A DNA stretch of 64,000 nt from Melioribacter roseus (GTDB lineage Bacteria > Bacteroidota > Ignavibacteria > Ignavibacteriales > Melioribacteraceae), in contig DYLK01000010.1 in NCBI GenBank assembly GCA_020722065.1, positions 1-64,000 on the forward strand, read 5' to 3'. The notes beneath the pieces were generated by a model. It was not told the DNA's origin and made no database searches. It saw nothing but the letters and a program-made list of their open reading frames with translations. The position numbers and the translations under genes are program-made. Every line of letters starts with the position of its first letter. Position 1 is the stretch's first letter. Positions 54,474 through 63,109 of this stretch are shown piece after piece.

Positions 54474-55394
54474 TTATTTTCCTGTAAAATATTGAATTGT
54501 TTCAAATAAACCTTGTTCGAGTGAAAAGTCGGGAAAAAATCCAAGTAAATCTTCTGTTTCTTTTATTGAAGCTGAACTGAATTTTATGTCTCCAGGACGA
54601 ATTGGAAGATATTTTATCTTACTTTTTGAATTAGTAATTTTAATAATAGTTTTAGCAATTTCGTTTATTGTAACAGATTTTCCTGTTGCTACATTAAAAA
54701 CTTCGCCTTTTCCCTTGAAATTTTCAAGCAATTTTCCAGCTTTTACAACATCTTTAACAAACACAAAATCTCTTGTTTGTTCTCCATCACCATAAATTAT
54801 TATATCTAAATTATTTATTGCATTATGAACAAAAATAGGGATTGCTGCGGCGTATTGACTTTTAGGGTCTTGCCGTGGACCAAAAACATTGAAAAATCTT
54901 AGTGAATTTGTGTTAAGTCCAAACTCTTCAGCGTACATTTTTAAGTAAAATTCACCATCTAATTTAGTAATTGCATAAGGAGTTTTTGGTTCTGGAGTCA
55001 TTGTAATTGTTTTAGGTTGTTTTGGGTTATCGCCATAAATTGCTGCCGAACTTGCATGAATAATTTTGCCAACCTTATTCTTTTTGGCCGCTTCCAAAAG
55101 ATTTAATAATCCAAGGACATTGATGTCAACCGTTTCATTAGGTTTTTGAATTGATTCTGGTACCGAAATTAATGCTGCAAGATTAATCAGAATATCAGTT
55201 TCTTGTAAGATTTTTTCAACCAAAACCTTATCTGTAATGCTTATTTGGTGAAATTTAAGATTATATTTTTCTATATTTTTCTTAAAACCTGTTCTCAGAT
55301 TGTCTATAACTTCAACGTGAAAACCTCGATTTACAAACTCTTCAACAAAATGACTTCCTATAAAACCCGCTCCGCCTGAAATAACAACTTTCAT
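54474..55394 (-). CDS. NAD-dependent nucleotide-sugar epimerase (GalE-like SDR)
   Basis: A 306-residue extended SDR. The Rossmann motif GGAGFIGSHF is at residues 7-16, the active site is SSAAIYGD with PYAITK (Tyr-x-x-x-Lys), and RFFNVFGPRQDP follows. UDP-glucose 4-epimerase or a related epimerase/dehydratase of surface sugars is likely; the exact sugar is not determinable. It is transcribed divergently from dnaA and leads the epimerase-asparaginase-CotH unit. Confidence 0.85.
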   Translation of the reverse strand: MKVVISGGAGFIGSHFVEEFVNRGFHVEVIDNLRTGFKKNIEKYNLKFHQISITDKVLVEKILQETDILINLAALISVPESIQKPNETVDINVLGLLNLLEAAKKNKVGKIIHASSAAIYGDNPKQPKTITMTPEPKTPYAITKLDGEFYLKMYAEEFGLNTNSLRFFNVFGPRQDPKSQYAAAIPIFVHNAINNLDIIIYGDGEQTRDFVFVKDVVKAGKLLENFKGKGEVFNVATGKSVTINEIAKTIIKITNSKSKIKYLPIRPGDIKFSSASIKETEDLLGFFPDFSLEQGLFETIQYFTGK

Positions 55395-55429
55395 TTTTAC
55401 CTTTTTTTTTTATTTTCTACCCAAAAAAT

Positions 55430-55886
55430 AGCCAATTGCAAGCAAATTATAAGAAATATCTTATGCAACTGAAATCAAAAAATAAAAGGATTTTTAGTCG
55501 TAATTAAATCAAAAATAATCAAAAAAGTTTATTTGTTTGATATTAAAGGATTTAGCAAAAAAAACAAAATATTATTTGGAGAAAGTGTAAAAAGCCGTTA
55601 TTTTCGTACCGAAATTTGAACGTTACACATGTGTTAATAAGTTGTTAATAACTCAATAATGTGAAACGTTTCACAAAAGTGAAGTAACTCAATTCTCACT
55701 TGTTATTTATGTATTGGTTGTTTATAGACTAAAAAGCTAACTTGTAAGTCTATTAAAAACAAGAAGTTAAGTAATAACAATTAATGTTAGTAAATTGTTG
55801 ATAACTTTATTTGCTTTTGTAATTTTTATGTAATTTTTAATAAAAACAGTCATTTTTGTTGAACGATTATTTGTGGATAACTTTTT
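55430..55886. other. Probable replication origin (oriC) upstream of dnaA
   Basis: This gene-free, very AT-rich 490-bp stretch contains DnaA-box-like 9-mers in one orientation: TGTTAATAA (55632-55640, 55643-55651), TGTTGATAA (55796-55804) and a perfect TGTGGATAA (55872-55880) just before the dnaA ATG. It also holds ACACATGTGT (55625-55634) and the 16-bp palindrome described separately. A T/A-rich run (about 55805-55855) could be the unwinding element. Position beside dnaA supports an origin, but no skew calculation was made. Confidence 0.6.
55660..55675. promoter_or_regulatory. 16-bp palindrome resembling an inside-out parS
   Basis: TGTGAAACGTTTCACA is perfectly palindromic. The known parS consensus is TGTTTCACGTGAAACA; here the two half-sites are swapped. 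It is followed by AAAA and GTGAAG. Whether ParB binds it is unknown. Confidence 0.45.
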
Positions 55887-57323
55887 ATGACAGATTATGC
55901 AATTAAAATGGAATCAAATCCAAATATGAAAACTATATGGAAAGATTGCCTTTCAATAATAAAAGATAAAGTCCCAGATTTAACTTATAATACTTGGTTT
56001 TTACCAATTAAACCAATCGAGTTGAATAATCAAAATTTATTGGTTGAAGTTCCGAGTAGTTTTTTTATTGAATGGCTTGAAGAAAGATATGGAAATATTA
56101 TTGATGAAACTATTAAATCAGTAATTGGAAAAAATGCAGAATTATCATTTATTATTGCAGAAAATAAAGAAGAGAATTCAACCACAAATATTAGCAATTC
56201 TAATATTACACAATTACCAACTTTGAGAAAAGTTGAAAATAATAACTATTATAAAAAAGATGAAATTGATTTATCTGAAAAGGAAGAAACTCCGATATCT
56301 TTATTAAATCCTAGATATACATTTGAAAATTTTATAAAAGGTGAAAATAATCAACTTGCACGTGCAGCAGCTTTGGCAATTGCAGATAATCCCGGCGAAA
56401 CTTCGTTTAACCCACTTTTCATTTATGGTGGAGTTGGGTTAGGTAAAACACATTTAATCCAAGCAATTGGGAATGAAATCCTACAAAAAAAATCCGCAAT
56501 AAAAGTTAGCTATCTTTCGGCAGATATGTTTACTGCAGAATTTGTTGATGCAATTCAGCACGATAAAGTGAATGAATTTTCCAGCAGATACAAAACAGTT
56601 GATGTTTTGATAATTGACGATATTCAATTTTTGATCGGGAAAGAAAAAACACAAGATTTATTCTTCCAGATTTTTAATCAGTTACATCAATCAGGAAAGC
56701 AAATTATTCTTTCATCTGATAAACCACCAAAAGAATTAAAAGGATTAAGTGAAAGGCTTGTTTCCCGATTTCAGTGGGGATTAACGGCTGATATTCAACC
56801 ACCAGATTTAGAGACGAGAATTGCAATTTTGAATAAAAAAAGCAAAAATTATGGGATAAATATTTCTCACAAAATGATTGAATATATTGCACTAAATATT
56901 ACTTCAAATATTCGGGAATTGGAAGGTTGTTTAATAAAATTGCTCGCTAATTCATCTTTAAGTAATAAAGAAATTGATATAGAACTCGTAAAACGCACTG
57001 TAAAAGAAATAGCCACTAACCGAGAAACGAATATTACAATTGACCAAATTACAAAAGTAGTTTGCCAACATTTTAAGGTCGAGGAAAATGCAGTTCGTGA
57101 AAAAAATCGAAAGAAAGAAGTTGTAATTGCTCGCCAAGTTGCAATGTACTTATCAAAAAAATTAACCGCTTATTCATTAAAAACAGTTGGACTTCATTTC
57201 GGAGGACGCGATCATTCGACTGTAATTCATGCGCAAACTACAATTGAATCATTAATGGAAGTTGATCCACAATTAAAAGAATCGGTTAATTATCTAAAAA
57301 ATAAAATCGAATTTAGTATTTAA
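55887..57323 (+). CDS. dnaA: Chromosomal replication initiator DnaA
   Basis: A 478-residue AAA+ initiator. Domain I (about 15-95; WKDCLSIIKDKVPDLTYNTWFLPIKPIEL) contacts helicase partners. Walker A is GGVGLGKTH, Walker B is LIIDDIQFL, and the C-terminal DNA-binding signature is LHFGGRDHSTVIHA. It is complete. A perfect DnaA box lies 7 bp before the ATG, which suggests self-regulation. The expected neighbour dnaN is absent; carB follows convergently, its stop meeting the dnaA stop within a few bases. Confidence 0.97.
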   Translation: MTDYAIKMESNPNMKTIWKDCLSIIKDKVPDLTYNTWFLPIKPIELNNQNLLVEVPSSFFIEWLEERYGNIIDETIKSVIGKNAELSFIIAENKEENSTTNISNSNITQLPTLRKVENNNYYKKDEIDLSEKEETPISLLNPRYTFENFIKGENNQLARAAALAIADNPGETSFNPLFIYGGVGLGKTHLIQAIGNEILQKKSAIKVSYLSADMFTAEFVDAIQHDKVNEFSSRYKTVDVLIIDDIQFLIGKEKTQDLFFQIFNQLHQSGKQIILSSDKPPKELKGLSERLVSRFQWGLTADIQPPDLETRIAILNKKSKNYGINISHKMIEYIALNITSNIRELEGCLIKLLANSSLSNKEIDIELVKRTVKEIATNRETNITIDQITKVVCQHFKVEENAVREKNRKKEVVIARQVAMYLSKKLTAYSLKTVGLHFGGRDHSTVIHAQTTIESLMEVDPQLKESVNYLKNKIEFSI

Positions 57324-60300
57324 TATTCATTCCAACTTCTGATTTGGTTTTCTGTCCCTTTGTCAGATAAAATTGCTTTGAAAAATCTACGAGCAATTTG
57401 GATATTTGTTATCAGTGGAATATTGAAGTCAACTGTTTTTCTGCGAATTAGATAATCACTATCTAATTCATCTTCATCCGTATTTTTGGGAATGTTTATA
57501 ACCAAATCAAATATTTTTTCTTCAAGATAATCCATCACATTTGGCGACTTTTTATCAAAAGGTCTGTAAAGTATTTCTACATCAATACCATTTCGTTGAT
57601 AAAACAATGCAGTCGCTTCAGTTCCAAATAATTTAATCCCATTTTTCTGAATTTTTCTTAATTCTTCAATAATTTGAGCTTTTTCTTCAGTTCTTCCAGT
57701 TGAAAGAAAAATTGCTTTTTGGGGAATTTTATAACCAACTGCAAGCATACTTTTCAAAAATGCTTCGTTAAAATCATCTCCAATACACGCAACTTCGCCA
57801 GTTGAAGCCATCTCAACACCAAGAATTGGGTCTGAACCTTTTAATCTTGTAAACGAAAATTGTGGTGCTTTTACACCGACATAATCTAAATCAAAACTAT
57901 TGTGATGAAATGCTGGTTTTTTTTCTCCAAGAATCATGCGAGTAGCAATTTCAATAAAATTCAATTTAAGCACTTTTGAGATAAATGGAAAACTTCTCGA
58001 AGCACGCAAATTGCATTCAATTACTTTTACTTCATTATCTTTGGCAAGGAATTGCATATTAAACGGACCAGAAATTTGTAATTTATTTGCAATTTTTTTT
58101 GTAATCAGCTTTACTTTTCGCATTGTTTCAAGATAAGTTCTTTGTGGTGGAAAAACAATTGTTGCGTCTCCTGAATGAACTCCCGCATTTTCAACATGTT
58201 CTGAAATAGCATAAACTACAACTTCGCCATCTTGAGCAACTGCGTCAACTTCAATTTCTCGTGCATCTGTAATAAATTTTGAAATTACGACTGGATGTTC
58301 CTTGCTAATCTCAGAAGCGTTTTTGAGATAAATATTAAGTTCAGATTCACTTAAAATCACACTCATTGCAGCGCCAGAAAGGACATAACTTGGGCGTATT
58401 AAAACTGGGAAACCAACATTTTTACAGAAAATTCTTGCAGATTCGTAATCAGTTAATTCTTCCCACTGTGGTTGGTCAATTTCAAGATTATCAAGAATTT
58501 CAGAAAACTTGTCCCGACTTTCAGCATTGTCAATCTGTTCAGGCGAAGTTCCAAGTATTTTTACGCCATTTTTGCTCAACTTAATTGCTAAATTATTTGG
58601 AATTTGCCCACCGACCGAAACAATCACTCCAATGGGATTTTCTTTTTCATAAATATCAAGAATTCTTTCCAAACTTAATTCATCAAAATATAATTTATGA
58701 AAAGTATCGTGGTCAGTGCTTACTGTTTCTGGATTATAATTAATCATTACTGATTTGTAATTGTGTTTATCCAAAGTTTGTGCGGCATTTACACAACACC
58801 AATCAAATTCAACTGAAGAGCCTATTCGATAAGCACCACTTCCTAGAACAATTATTTGATTTTTATCACCAAAGTTTATATCATTTTCTGTTCCGTGATA
58901 AGTTAGATAAAGATAATTTGTTTTTGCGGGATATTCTGCGGCAAGTGTATCAATTTGCTTTACCACAGGGCAAATTCCAAGCGATTTTCTTCTTGCTCTC
59001 ACTGAAAATTCATCACTATTTGAAAGTAACCCGATTTGTTTATCAGAAAAACCAGCTTTTTTTAGATGGTAAAAGTTATCAAAATCAATTTCTTCGAGTT
59101 TGGAAGATTGAAATTTTTTCTTCAGATCTACAATTCTCTTTAATTTGTATAAAAACCATTTATCAATTTTGGTTAGTTTATTAATTTCATCAATAGAAAG
59201 ATTTTGCTCGAGAGCAGTCGCAATTTGAAAAATTCTATTTGGATTTGCCACTTTTATTTGATTTCTGATATCTTCGGTATTTTCAGAATTATTGCAAACA
59301 AAACCATTTTTCCCAATATCAAGCATTCTAATAGCTTTTTGCAAGACTTCTTCAAAACTTCGCCCAATTGCCATTACTTCGCCAACAGATTTCATTTCTG
59401 ACCCGAGAGTTGTGCTAACTTGGTTAAATTTTTGTAAATCCCATCGGGGAAATTTTAGAACAACATAATCTAATGCTGGTTCAAAAGCTGCAGAAGTTTG
59501 TTTTGTAACAGAATTTTCAATTTCATTAAGTGCATAACCAATAGAAAGTTTAGTTGCAACAAAAGCAAGTGGGTAACCAGTTGCTTTTGAAGCTAAAGCC
59601 GAACTTCGACTTAGTCTTGCATTAACTTCTATTATTCTATAATCTTCAGAATTTGGTGAAAGTGCATATTGTATATTGCATTCTCCAATAATTCCCAAAT
59701 GCCGAATTAATTTGATTCCAATTGAACGTAATTTGAAATTTTCAGTTGCCGAAAGTGTTTGAACAGGCGAAATTACGATACTATCGCCAGTGTGAATTCC
59801 CATTGGGTCAAAATTTTCCATAGAACAAACGGCAATTGCGTTATCGAATTTATCTCGAACAATTTCATATTCTACTTCTTTCCAACCAAAAAGTGATTCT
59901 TCAATTAAAATTTGATTTGTAAACGAGAAAGCACGGTTTGCTTTTTCTATCAAGTCTTGCTTGTTCTCAACTATTCCAGAGCCCAAACCTCCAAGTGCGT
60001 AAGCAATTCGCAACATAATCGGGAAACCAATTTTTTCAGCCGCTTGCACAGCTTCGTCAACTGAGTGAACAGAAAAACTTTGTGCCATTTGTAAACCAAC
60101 TTCGGTTACTTTTTCGGCGAATAATTTTCTGTCTTCAGTATTTTGAATTGTTTCAACTGAAGTTCCTAAAACTTTTATATTGTGTTTCTGCAAAATTCCT
60201 GAATTGTAAAGTTCAACTCCAACATTTAACGCAGTTTGTCCGCCAAATCCAAGCAAAATTCCATCAGGTTTTTCTTTTTCAATTACTTTTTCTACATAAT

Positions 60301-60514
60301 TTATTGAAAGTGGTAGAAAGTAAACTTCATCAGCCAATTGCTCGGATGTTTGAATTGTTGCGATATTAGGATTTATTAGAATAGTTTTAATTCCGTCTTC
60401 TTTCAGAGCTTTAATTGCTTGACTTCCCGAGTAATCAAATTCTCCTGCTTGACCAATTTGTAAAGCACCAGAGCCGAGAATTAAAATTTTGTTGTATTTA
60501 TCTTTTCTTATCAT
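57320..60514 (-). CDS. carB: Carbamoyl-phosphate synthase large subunit
   Basis: A 1064-residue enzyme with two ATP-grasp halves (each with an LGSGxxxIGxxxEFDY/W start, at about 12-25 and about 545-560: LILGSGALQIGQAGEFDYSG and IVLGSGAYRIGSSVEFDWC) and a C-terminal MGS-like regulatory domain. It makes carbamoyl phosphate for pyrimidines and arginine. Its start overlaps carA by 4 nt. Its stop region overlaps the end of dnaA by 4 nt, so the two genes converge tail to tail. Confidence 0.96.
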   Translation of the reverse strand: MIRKDKYNKILILGSGALQIGQAGEFDYSGSQAIKALKEDGIKTILINPNIATIQTSEQLADEVYFLPLSINYVEKVIEKEKPDGILLGFGGQTALNVGVELYNSGILQKHNIKVLGTSVETIQNTEDRKLFAEKVTEVGLQMAQSFSVHSVDEAVQAAEKIGFPIMLRIAYALGGLGSGIVENKQDLIEKANRAFSFTNQILIEESLFGWKEVEYEIVRDKFDNAIAVCSMENFDPMGIHTGDSIVISPVQTLSATENFKLRSIGIKLIRHLGIIGECNIQYALSPNSEDYRIIEVNARLSRSSALASKATGYPLAFVATKLSIGYALNEIENSVTKQTSAAFEPALDYVVLKFPRWDLQKFNQVSTTLGSEMKSVGEVMAIGRSFEEVLQKAIRMLDIGKNGFVCNNSENTEDIRNQIKVANPNRIFQIATALEQNLSIDEINKLTKIDKWFLYKLKRIVDLKKKFQSSKLEEIDFDNFYHLKKAGFSDKQIGLLSNSDEFSVRARRKSLGICPVVKQIDTLAAEYPAKTNYLYLTYHGTENDINFGDKNQIIVLGSGAYRIGSSVEFDWCCVNAAQTLDKHNYKSVMINYNPETVSTDHDTFHKLYFDELSLERILDIYEKENPIGVIVSVGGQIPNNLAIKLSKNGVKILGTSPEQIDNAESRDKFSEILDNLEIDQPQWEELTDYESARIFCKNVGFPVLIRPSYVLSGAAMSVILSESELNIYLKNASEISKEHPVVISKFITDAREIEVDAVAQDGEVVVYAISEHVENAGVHSGDATIVFPPQRTYLETMRKVKLITKKIANKLQISGPFNMQFLAKDNEVKVIECNLRASRSFPFISKVLKLNFIEIATRMILGEKKPAFHHNSFDLDYVGVKAPQFSFTRLKGSDPILGVEMASTGEVACIGDDFNEAFLKSMLAVGYKIPQKAIFLSTGRTEEKAQIIEELRKIQKNGIKLFGTEATALFYQRNGIDVEILYRPFDKKSPNVMDYLEEKIFDLVINIPKNTDEDELDSDYLIRRKTVDFNIPLITNIQIARRFFKAILSDKGTENQIRSWNEY

Positions 60515-61584
60515 TTTAAGGTTCTTATAAACATGTCAAAAATATAGCTTGTGTCATCGGGACCAGGGTTCGCTTCTGGATGAAATTGTGTCCCAAAAAA
60601 AGGTTTAGAAATGTGAACAATTCCTTCGTTTGTGCTATCGTTATCGTTTGTAAACCACTCGCGCCAATCTTCGGACAAAGTCTCGCGTTTAATTGCAAAA
60701 CCGTGATTTTGGGTTGTAATTAATGTCCTTTTCGTTCCCATTTCGTTTACTGGCTGATTATGTGAACGATGACCATATTTCAATTTGTAAGTATCGCAAC
60801 CAGCAGCCAAACCAAGAATTTGATGTCCCAAACAAATTCCCAAAATTGGTTTATTTTCTAAAATAGCTTTTTTTGTATGTTCTATTGTTTCCTTGCATTG
60901 CATTGGGTCGCCGGGACCACTTGAAATTACAATTCCATCAGCTTTAATTGAATTGAAATCGAAATTGTATGGAACTCGAAGAATTGAAATGTCTCGATTT
61001 AGAAATTCACGGAGAATGTTAAATTTTACACCGTGATCAACTAAGATTATTCTACTTTTGCCTTTTGCATATTCAATTTCAGAAGAAATAGAAACTTGTT
61101 CAACTAAGTTTTGTTTGTTTGGATCGATAATATTTGAAAAATCTGCTTTTTCATTTTCAAGAACAATTTTGGCAAGCATTGTGCCTTTATCACGAAGTTT
61201 TCGAGTTAAAGCACGTGTATCAATTCCATAGATAGCGGGAATTTTTTCTTCAATCAACCAATCAGAAAGTGATTTTTCTGCACTCCAATGCGAAAATTCA
61301 AATGAATAATCGTTTACAATCAATGCTCGAATCTGAATTTTATCAGATTCAAAAAATTGCAAAATTCCATCTTTTTCAGATTTATTAGGAACTCCGTAAT
61401 TCCCAATCAATGGGTAAGTTTCAACTAAAATCTGTCCAAAATATGATGGATCTGTTAAAGTTTCTGGGTAACCAATCATTCCAGTGTTGAATACAATCTC
61501 GCCTTCGGTTCTGGCAAAAAAACCGAAACTGTAGCCGACGTACTCGGTTCCATCTTCCAAAACTAATTTTAATTTTTCGTTCAA
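60511..61584 (-). CDS. carA: Carbamoyl-phosphate synthase small subunit
   Basis: A 357-residue glutamine amidotransferase. The N-terminal CPSase small-chain domain (LEDGTEYVGYSFGFFARTEGEIVFNTGMIGYPETLTDPSYFGQILVETYPLIGNYG) is followed by a class I GATase with the nucleophile in GICLGHQILGLAAG and the His/Glu pair in QFHPEANPGPDD. It passes ammonia to CarB. It is upstream of carB with a 4-nt overlap. No recognisable leader or attenuator was seen in the 75 nt before it. Confidence 0.96.
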   Translation of the reverse strand: MNEKLKLVLEDGTEYVGYSFGFFARTEGEIVFNTGMIGYPETLTDPSYFGQILVETYPLIGNYGVPNKSEKDGILQFFESDKIQIRALIVNDYSFEFSHWSAEKSLSDWLIEEKIPAIYGIDTRALTRKLRDKGTMLAKIVLENEKADFSNIIDPNKQNLVEQVSISSEIEYAKGKSRIILVDHGVKFNILREFLNRDISILRVPYNFDFNSIKADGIVISSGPGDPMQCKETIEHTKKAILENKPILGICLGHQILGLAAGCDTYKLKYGHRSHNQPVNEMGTKRTLITTQNHGFAIKRETLSEDWREWFTNDNDSTNEGIVHISKPFFGTQFHPEANPGPDDTSYIFDMFIRTLK

Positions 61585-61659
61585 TTTACTTGGGATTTAT
61601 TTTTTTTGATTGGGTTCAAAATTAGTGAAATTTGAACAAATAGCGTTCTAAAATTTGAA

Positions 61660-62157
61660 TTAATTTGTAATTCGCCAAGTAATTGAATTTTTTGGTTGTA
61701 TGTTGAATTTATCTGTAAAACCAGCTATAACTTCTACTACGTAAATTGCTGGTTCGGTTGATGGGTAACTTTTTGTTGTAAAAGGAGTTGTGTTTTTGTG
61801 AATGTTTACTATTTGTCTGTTCGAATTTATAAAAATCATATCAAGTGAAAGAATAGTATTTTTCATCCAAAAAGATTGAAAATCTTCATTTGGAAAAACA
61901 AATAACATTGCTTGGTTTTCATTCATTTTATCACGAAACATTAAACCAGTTGCTCTTTTTTGTTCTGTGTCAGCAATTTCAATATCTACTGTCGTTAAAA
62001 TTTTCCCGTTTTCATCTAAAAAAGATAACTCTCCATCTTTTTTGAATTGAATTGAACTCTCATTTACCGCTGTTGTTTTGGGAATTTCGAGCTTTTCTTC
62101 TTTACAACTTATCAAAAGGAGCAAAGAAAAAGTAAAAATCAATAACTTTTCTTTCAT
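61660..62157 (-). CDS. DUF192 lipoprotein
   Basis: A 165-residue lipoprotein; the start is put at ATG 62157 (MKEKLLIFTFSLLLLISC, lipobox Cys18) instead of the longer frame. The DUF192 domain covers about 45-160 (LMFRDKMNENQAMLFVFPNEDFQSFWMKNTILSLDMIFINSNRQIVNI). Members are small secreted or periplasmic beta proteins of unknown role. The divergent hydrolase gene starts 50 bp away. Confidence 0.85.
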   Translation of the reverse strand: MKEKLLIFTFSLLLLISCKEEKLEIPKTTAVNESSIQFKKDGELSFLDENGKILTTVDIEIADTEQKRATGLMFRDKMNENQAMLFVFPNEDFQSFWMKNTILSLDMIFINSNRQIVNIHKNTTPFTTKSYPSTEPAIYVVEVIAGFTDKFNIQPKNSITWRITN

Positions 62158-62206
62158 AAAATCACTTATTTTAAGTTTGAATTTTGAAAATAATCGCACA
62201 AAAGTA

Positions 62207-63058
62207 ATGAAAAATGAATTAATAGAACAAAAACAAATAGTTCTTGATGAAAGAAAGATGAAATTAATCTCAAGCGGTTGGGGAAAAGAAGTTACTGAGC
62301 TTGCGGAAGTTCACAATTTAACTTATTCATCTGATGGCTTAAAAGTTAAGGGTTTTGTTGCTTTTCCAAAAGGCATTAGTACAAAAATTCCTTGTATTAT
62401 GTGGAATAGAGGCGGACTTGGTGAACTTGGTGTGCTTGATGATTTTAATGCTTTTGGAATTTTGGGACTTTTGGCAAGTTGGGGTTATTTTGTATTTGCT
62501 TCGCAATATCGTGGAAATGCCGGCGGTGATGGAAAGGATACTTTTGGCGGTGAAGATGTAAATGATATTTTTAATTTGATGGAAATTGCTAATAATTTTG
62601 AGTTTGCAGATACAAATAATTGGGGAATTGAAGGTTGGAGTCGCGGTGGAATGATGACTTATCTTTCATTAATGAGAACGGAAGTATTTAAAGCGGCAGT
62701 TACTATAGGTGGAGTTTCAAATTTGAGATGCGATGAACCAAAAAGTAAATTCATGGAAAAATTAATTGAACGAACTTATGGGAAATTATCGCCTGAAGAA
62801 GAATTAAAAATGTGCAAATCTCGTTCAATTATTGCAAATTCAGAATTAATCTCGCAAAATACTCCGCTTATGATAATTCACGGTTTGGCTGATGATAGAG
62901 TGCCAGTCGAAGATTCGATTTTGTTATCTCAGAAATTGGCAAAATTCAAAACAAATCTAAAAGTAGTTTTGTTGGAAGAAGGAACTCACTTTTTAAAAGC
63001 ACATAAATCTGAAGTAAATTCTCTTAGAAAAGAATGGTTTAATAGATATCTAAAATAA
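62207..63058 (+). CDS. Alpha/beta hydrolase, prolyl-oligopeptidase (S9)-like
   Basis: A 283-residue hydrolase without a signal peptide. Nucleophile motif GWSRGG (IEGWSRGGMMTYLSLM), acid in HGLADDRVPVED, and His in EGTHFLKAH complete a Ser-Asp-His triad of S9 catalytic-domain type, without the beta-propeller of full POPs. ATG 62207 (MKNELIEQKQ) is preferred; the upstream extension overlaps the divergent DUF192 gene. The substrate is unknown. Confidence 0.85.
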   Translation: MKNELIEQKQIVLDERKMKLISSGWGKEVTELAEVHNLTYSSDGLKVKGFVAFPKGISTKIPCIMWNRGGLGELGVLDDFNAFGILGLLASWGYFVFASQYRGNAGGDGKDTFGGEDVNDIFNLMEIANNFEFADTNNWGIEGWSRGGMMTYLSLMRTEVFKAAVTIGGVSNLRCDEPKSKFMEKLIERTYGKLSPEEELKMCKSRSIIANSELISQNTPLMIIHGLADDRVPVEDSILLSQKLAKFKTNLKVVLLEEGTHFLKAHKSEVNSLRKEWFNRYLK

Positions 63059-63109
63059 AACGCTTTTTTCTAATAAAGACTTATCAAACTAAAAAATTAC
63101 TTTATGGGT

